Origin: Deltaproteobacteria bacterium
GTDB taxonomy: Bacteria; Myxococcota_A; Polyangia; Polyangiales; Houyiibacteriaceae
Assembly: GCA_017644045.1 (NCBI GenBank)
Contig: JAEPMI010000002.1
Location: forward strand, 186,001 to 250,000
Length of the DNA: 64,000 nt
Direction: 5' to 3'
Below the pieces are notes generated by a model that ran no database searches, was not told the origin of the DNA, and worked only from the letters and a program-made list of their open reading frames with translations. Both the position numbers and the translations under genes were made by a program. Of this stretch, positions 62,483 to 64,000 are shown one piece after another. Position 1 is the stretch's first letter. Each line of letters begins with the position of its first letter.

Positions 62483-63295
62483 TCAGGGCTCGGTGACCTT
62501 GAAGCCGAAGCCGCGGCGGACGGAGCGCATCTCGGCGGTGTGCTCGCCGGCGTCGTCGCGGACCAGGAGCGGCGCCTCTTCGACTTCGGGGTGCTCGCCG
62601 CGGCGGCAGGCGAAGAGCGAGAAGAGGGGCGCGCGATGAGCACGGGGAACGACGTCGCGATGGGCGACGGCGCTGAAGCCGTGGTCGTGAATGGCGCGAA
62701 AGGCGCGCTCCTTCTGCGGCGTGGGGAAGCAGAAGACGAAGCGCGCGTGGTCGGCGTCGGACAGGTGGCGCGCCGCGGCGGCCGCGTAGTCGGCGACGGT
62801 GCCGCGGAGCTCGAAGCGCGCGTGGGCCTTCTGTGAGTCGGGCGGCAGCACGCCGGCGCTCACGTCGAAGTAGGGCGGGCTGCCGGTGACCAGATCGAAG
62901 GTGCGGTCGAAGCTCGTCTCTCGCAGGTCGCCGTGCTTGGGATGCACTCGATCGCCGAGCTCGTTCAGCGCGATGTTCTCCAGCAGGAGCTCGTAGCTCA
63001 CCTCCTGTGCTTCGACGCAATGCAGGTGCGCCTCGGCGCCGAGCCCGTGGAGGGTGAGCAGCCCGACGGTGCCGATGCCCGTGCCGAGGTCGAGGGACTC
63101 GCGGACGCGCGGTCCGTGCTGGAGCGCATACCAGGCCGTGAGCACGTCGTCGGTCGAATGGCGATGGCCCTTCTTGCGCTGGAGGATGGACCACTGGCCC
63201 GTGAGCGCGTCGAGGGTGATGGGCTCGCCGCGCCTCGCCTCGAGGGCGGCGCGACGGGCTTCGGCAGCTCGGGGGTCCGTCACCCGCCTGCCCAT
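62483..63295 (-). CDS. TrmN6-like tRNA adenine-N6 methyltransferase
   Basis: A 270-aa Rossmann methyltransferase. SAM motif DLGTGIGTVGLL (69-80), acidic VEAQ at the end of the second strand, and the adenine-N6 signature SPPYF (139-143), a variant of NPPY. The N-terminal 45 residues (ITLDALTGQWSILQRKKGHR) match the YfiC/TrmN6 family that modifies A37 of tRNA-Val. The start is the ATG at 63295, which has no strong ribosome site. It follows the plus-strand lipoprotein divergently, 48 bases apart. Confidence 0.75.
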   Translation of the reverse strand: MGRRVTDPRAAEARRAALEARRGEPITLDALTGQWSILQRKKGHRHSTDDVLTAWYALQHGPRVRESLDLGTGIGTVGLLTLHGLGAEAHLHCVEAQEVSYELLLENIALNELGDRVHPKHGDLRETSFDRTFDLVTGSPPYFDVSAGVLPPDSQKAHARFELRGTVADYAAAAARHLSDADHARFVFCFPTPQKERAFRAIHDHGFSAVAHRDVVPRAHRAPLFSLFACRRGEHPEVEEAPLLVRDDAGEHTAEMRSVRRGFGFKVTEP

Positions 63296-63343
63296 ATCGT
63301 GTCGGGCGTCGCACGCAAGCCACACCCCTGCTACACAGGCGTC

Positions 63344-64000
63344 GTGCGGTGGCGATCGGCGCTCGTGTGTCTCGCAGCGCTCGGATGCACCCGTCCGGTC
63401 GAACCGCCGAGCTCGTGCGGCGAGGCAGGGAGCCTGAGCGCAGCGGCATCGGCGCCGGACCGCCGGGTCCTGGGAGCGGCCGCCGACTATCCGGCGGACC
63501 TGACGCTCGAGGGGCGCTTCGGGGAGCTCGCGCGCTCGCAGCGCCTGCGCCGCGCCGAGGCGTGGGAGGTGGTGGCCCGCGTGCTGGCGCCGGTCCCGAC
63601 CCACGAAGCGCTTCCCGTGACCGACGCGACGGTCCCGCTCTGGCGCACGTTCTACGACCGTGAGGACTTCGGGCGGATCTTCCAGAACCTCTATGGTGGG
63701 CTGGACCCCGAGGATCGAACCGCTCGGGCGCGCTTCTCGGACGAGCAGGTCGACGCCGCGTTCCTCTGGAACGTCGGCTTCGTGGATGGTCTCGGCAGCT
63801 GGCCCGAGAGCCGCTTCCAGGAGTACCTCGCGAGCCTCGACTCGCCCGACGCGGTCAGCCGCGTGGGTGGCATCGGCCGGATCGGGATGAGCCCCGGCAT
63901 GACTCGCCACGTCGCGCAGAGCTACCCCGAGGTGCTCGACTGCCTCGACGACGGACCACCCGACGCCGAGCTCGCGGGCGTGCCTCGCGAAGACACCTTG
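63344..64000 (+). CDS. lipoprotein, 3' truncated by the window
   Basis: The GTG at 63344 opens a frame of 219 codons that runs to the last base. It begins with a lipoprotein signal (VRWRSALVCLAALGCTRP, with the lipid cysteine 15 residues in) and continues as a soluble part with a Trp- and Arg-rich stretch (VPLWRTFYDREDFGRIFQNL, FLWNVGFVDGLGSWPES). I recognise no family. It is divergent from the methyltransferase. Its function and full length cannot be judged here. Confidence 0.65.
   Translation, partial: MRWRSALVCLAALGCTRPVEPPSSCGEAGSLSAAASAPDRRVLGAAADYPADLTLEGRFGELARSQRLRRAEAWEVVARVLAPVPTHEALPVTDATVPLWRTFYDREDFGRIFQNLYGGLDPEDRTARARFSDEQVDAAFLWNVGFVDGLGSWPESRFQEYLASLDSPDAVSRVGGIGRIGMSPGMTRHVAQSYPEVLDCLDDGPPDAELAGVPREDTL

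Overview
The window is GC-rich, gene-dense bacterial chromosome. Several traits point to a Myxococcota-like (Polyangia-type) organism. They are many cysteine-rich or repeat-rich lipoproteins, MopE-type calcium/metal-binding repeats, delta-60 repeats, an FG-GAP surface protein, a Hanks-type kinase with a C-terminal membrane anchor, a caspase-like lipoprotein, and a CarF/Kua-type plasmalogen desaturase. The taxonomic placement is inference; there is no rRNA, tRNA, phage, insertion sequence or CRISPR array here to anchor it.

Layout. 1-9 kb: the end of an ABC exporter, a response regulator paired with a BRCT-like protein, two tandem delta-60 lipoproteins, a GH172/DUF2961 lipoprotein and an ABC-F ATPase. 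9-19 kb: Cys-rich lipoproteins, small unknown proteins, a degenerate VWA-type lipoprotein, a RibD/DHFR-fold reductase, a CAP-domain-like lipoprotein and a GldG-like lipoprotein. 19-27 kb: a tight minus-strand operon for reductive pyrimidine (or hydantoin) breakdown. In transcription order it is beta-ureidopropionase, dihydropyrimidinase, class III aminotransferase, PreT, PreA and an NCS1 permease, with ATGA/GTGA overlaps at two junctions; the GldG-like gene follows after 4 bases. 27-32 kb: an M74 murein endopeptidase, a zinc-ribbon membrane protein, a large inverted repeat, and a TetR / TVP38-family / quinone-reductase-like operon with a clear AT-rich palindrome at its promoter.

32-46 kb: a catalase-peroxidase with a lipoprotein signal, divergent from a CarF-like desaturase; a large MopE/beta-helix/Gly-rich lipoprotein; methylmalonate-semialdehyde dehydrogenase, which would take the C4 product of thymine breakdown; a coiled-coil membrane protein; an FG-GAP lipoprotein; a membrane protein/TPR pair; and a serine/threonine kinase. 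46-64 kb: a trypsin-like lipoprotein, an MpaB/DUF2236 protein, an Lhr-type helicase, and an HExxH protein with a PqqD-like tail. Then comes a small redox locus (XRE/MmyB-like regulator, peroxiredoxin-like protein and a frameshifted membrane protein) in which both promoters carry the same 15-bp palindrome. The window closes with a caspase-like PPC-repeat lipoprotein, a WD-like protein, a SnoaL-like protein, a TrmN6-like methyltransferase and the start of another lipoprotein.

The most interesting items are the shared palindrome that defines a putative two-promoter redox regulon with a broken third gene, the HExxH + PqqD-like protein, the 28-bp inverted repeat at 29403-29505, and the lipoprotein KatG facing a plasmalogen-synthesis gene. 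I did not find a convincing wholly new multi-gene system. The redox locus and the HExxH/PqqD protein are the best candidates.
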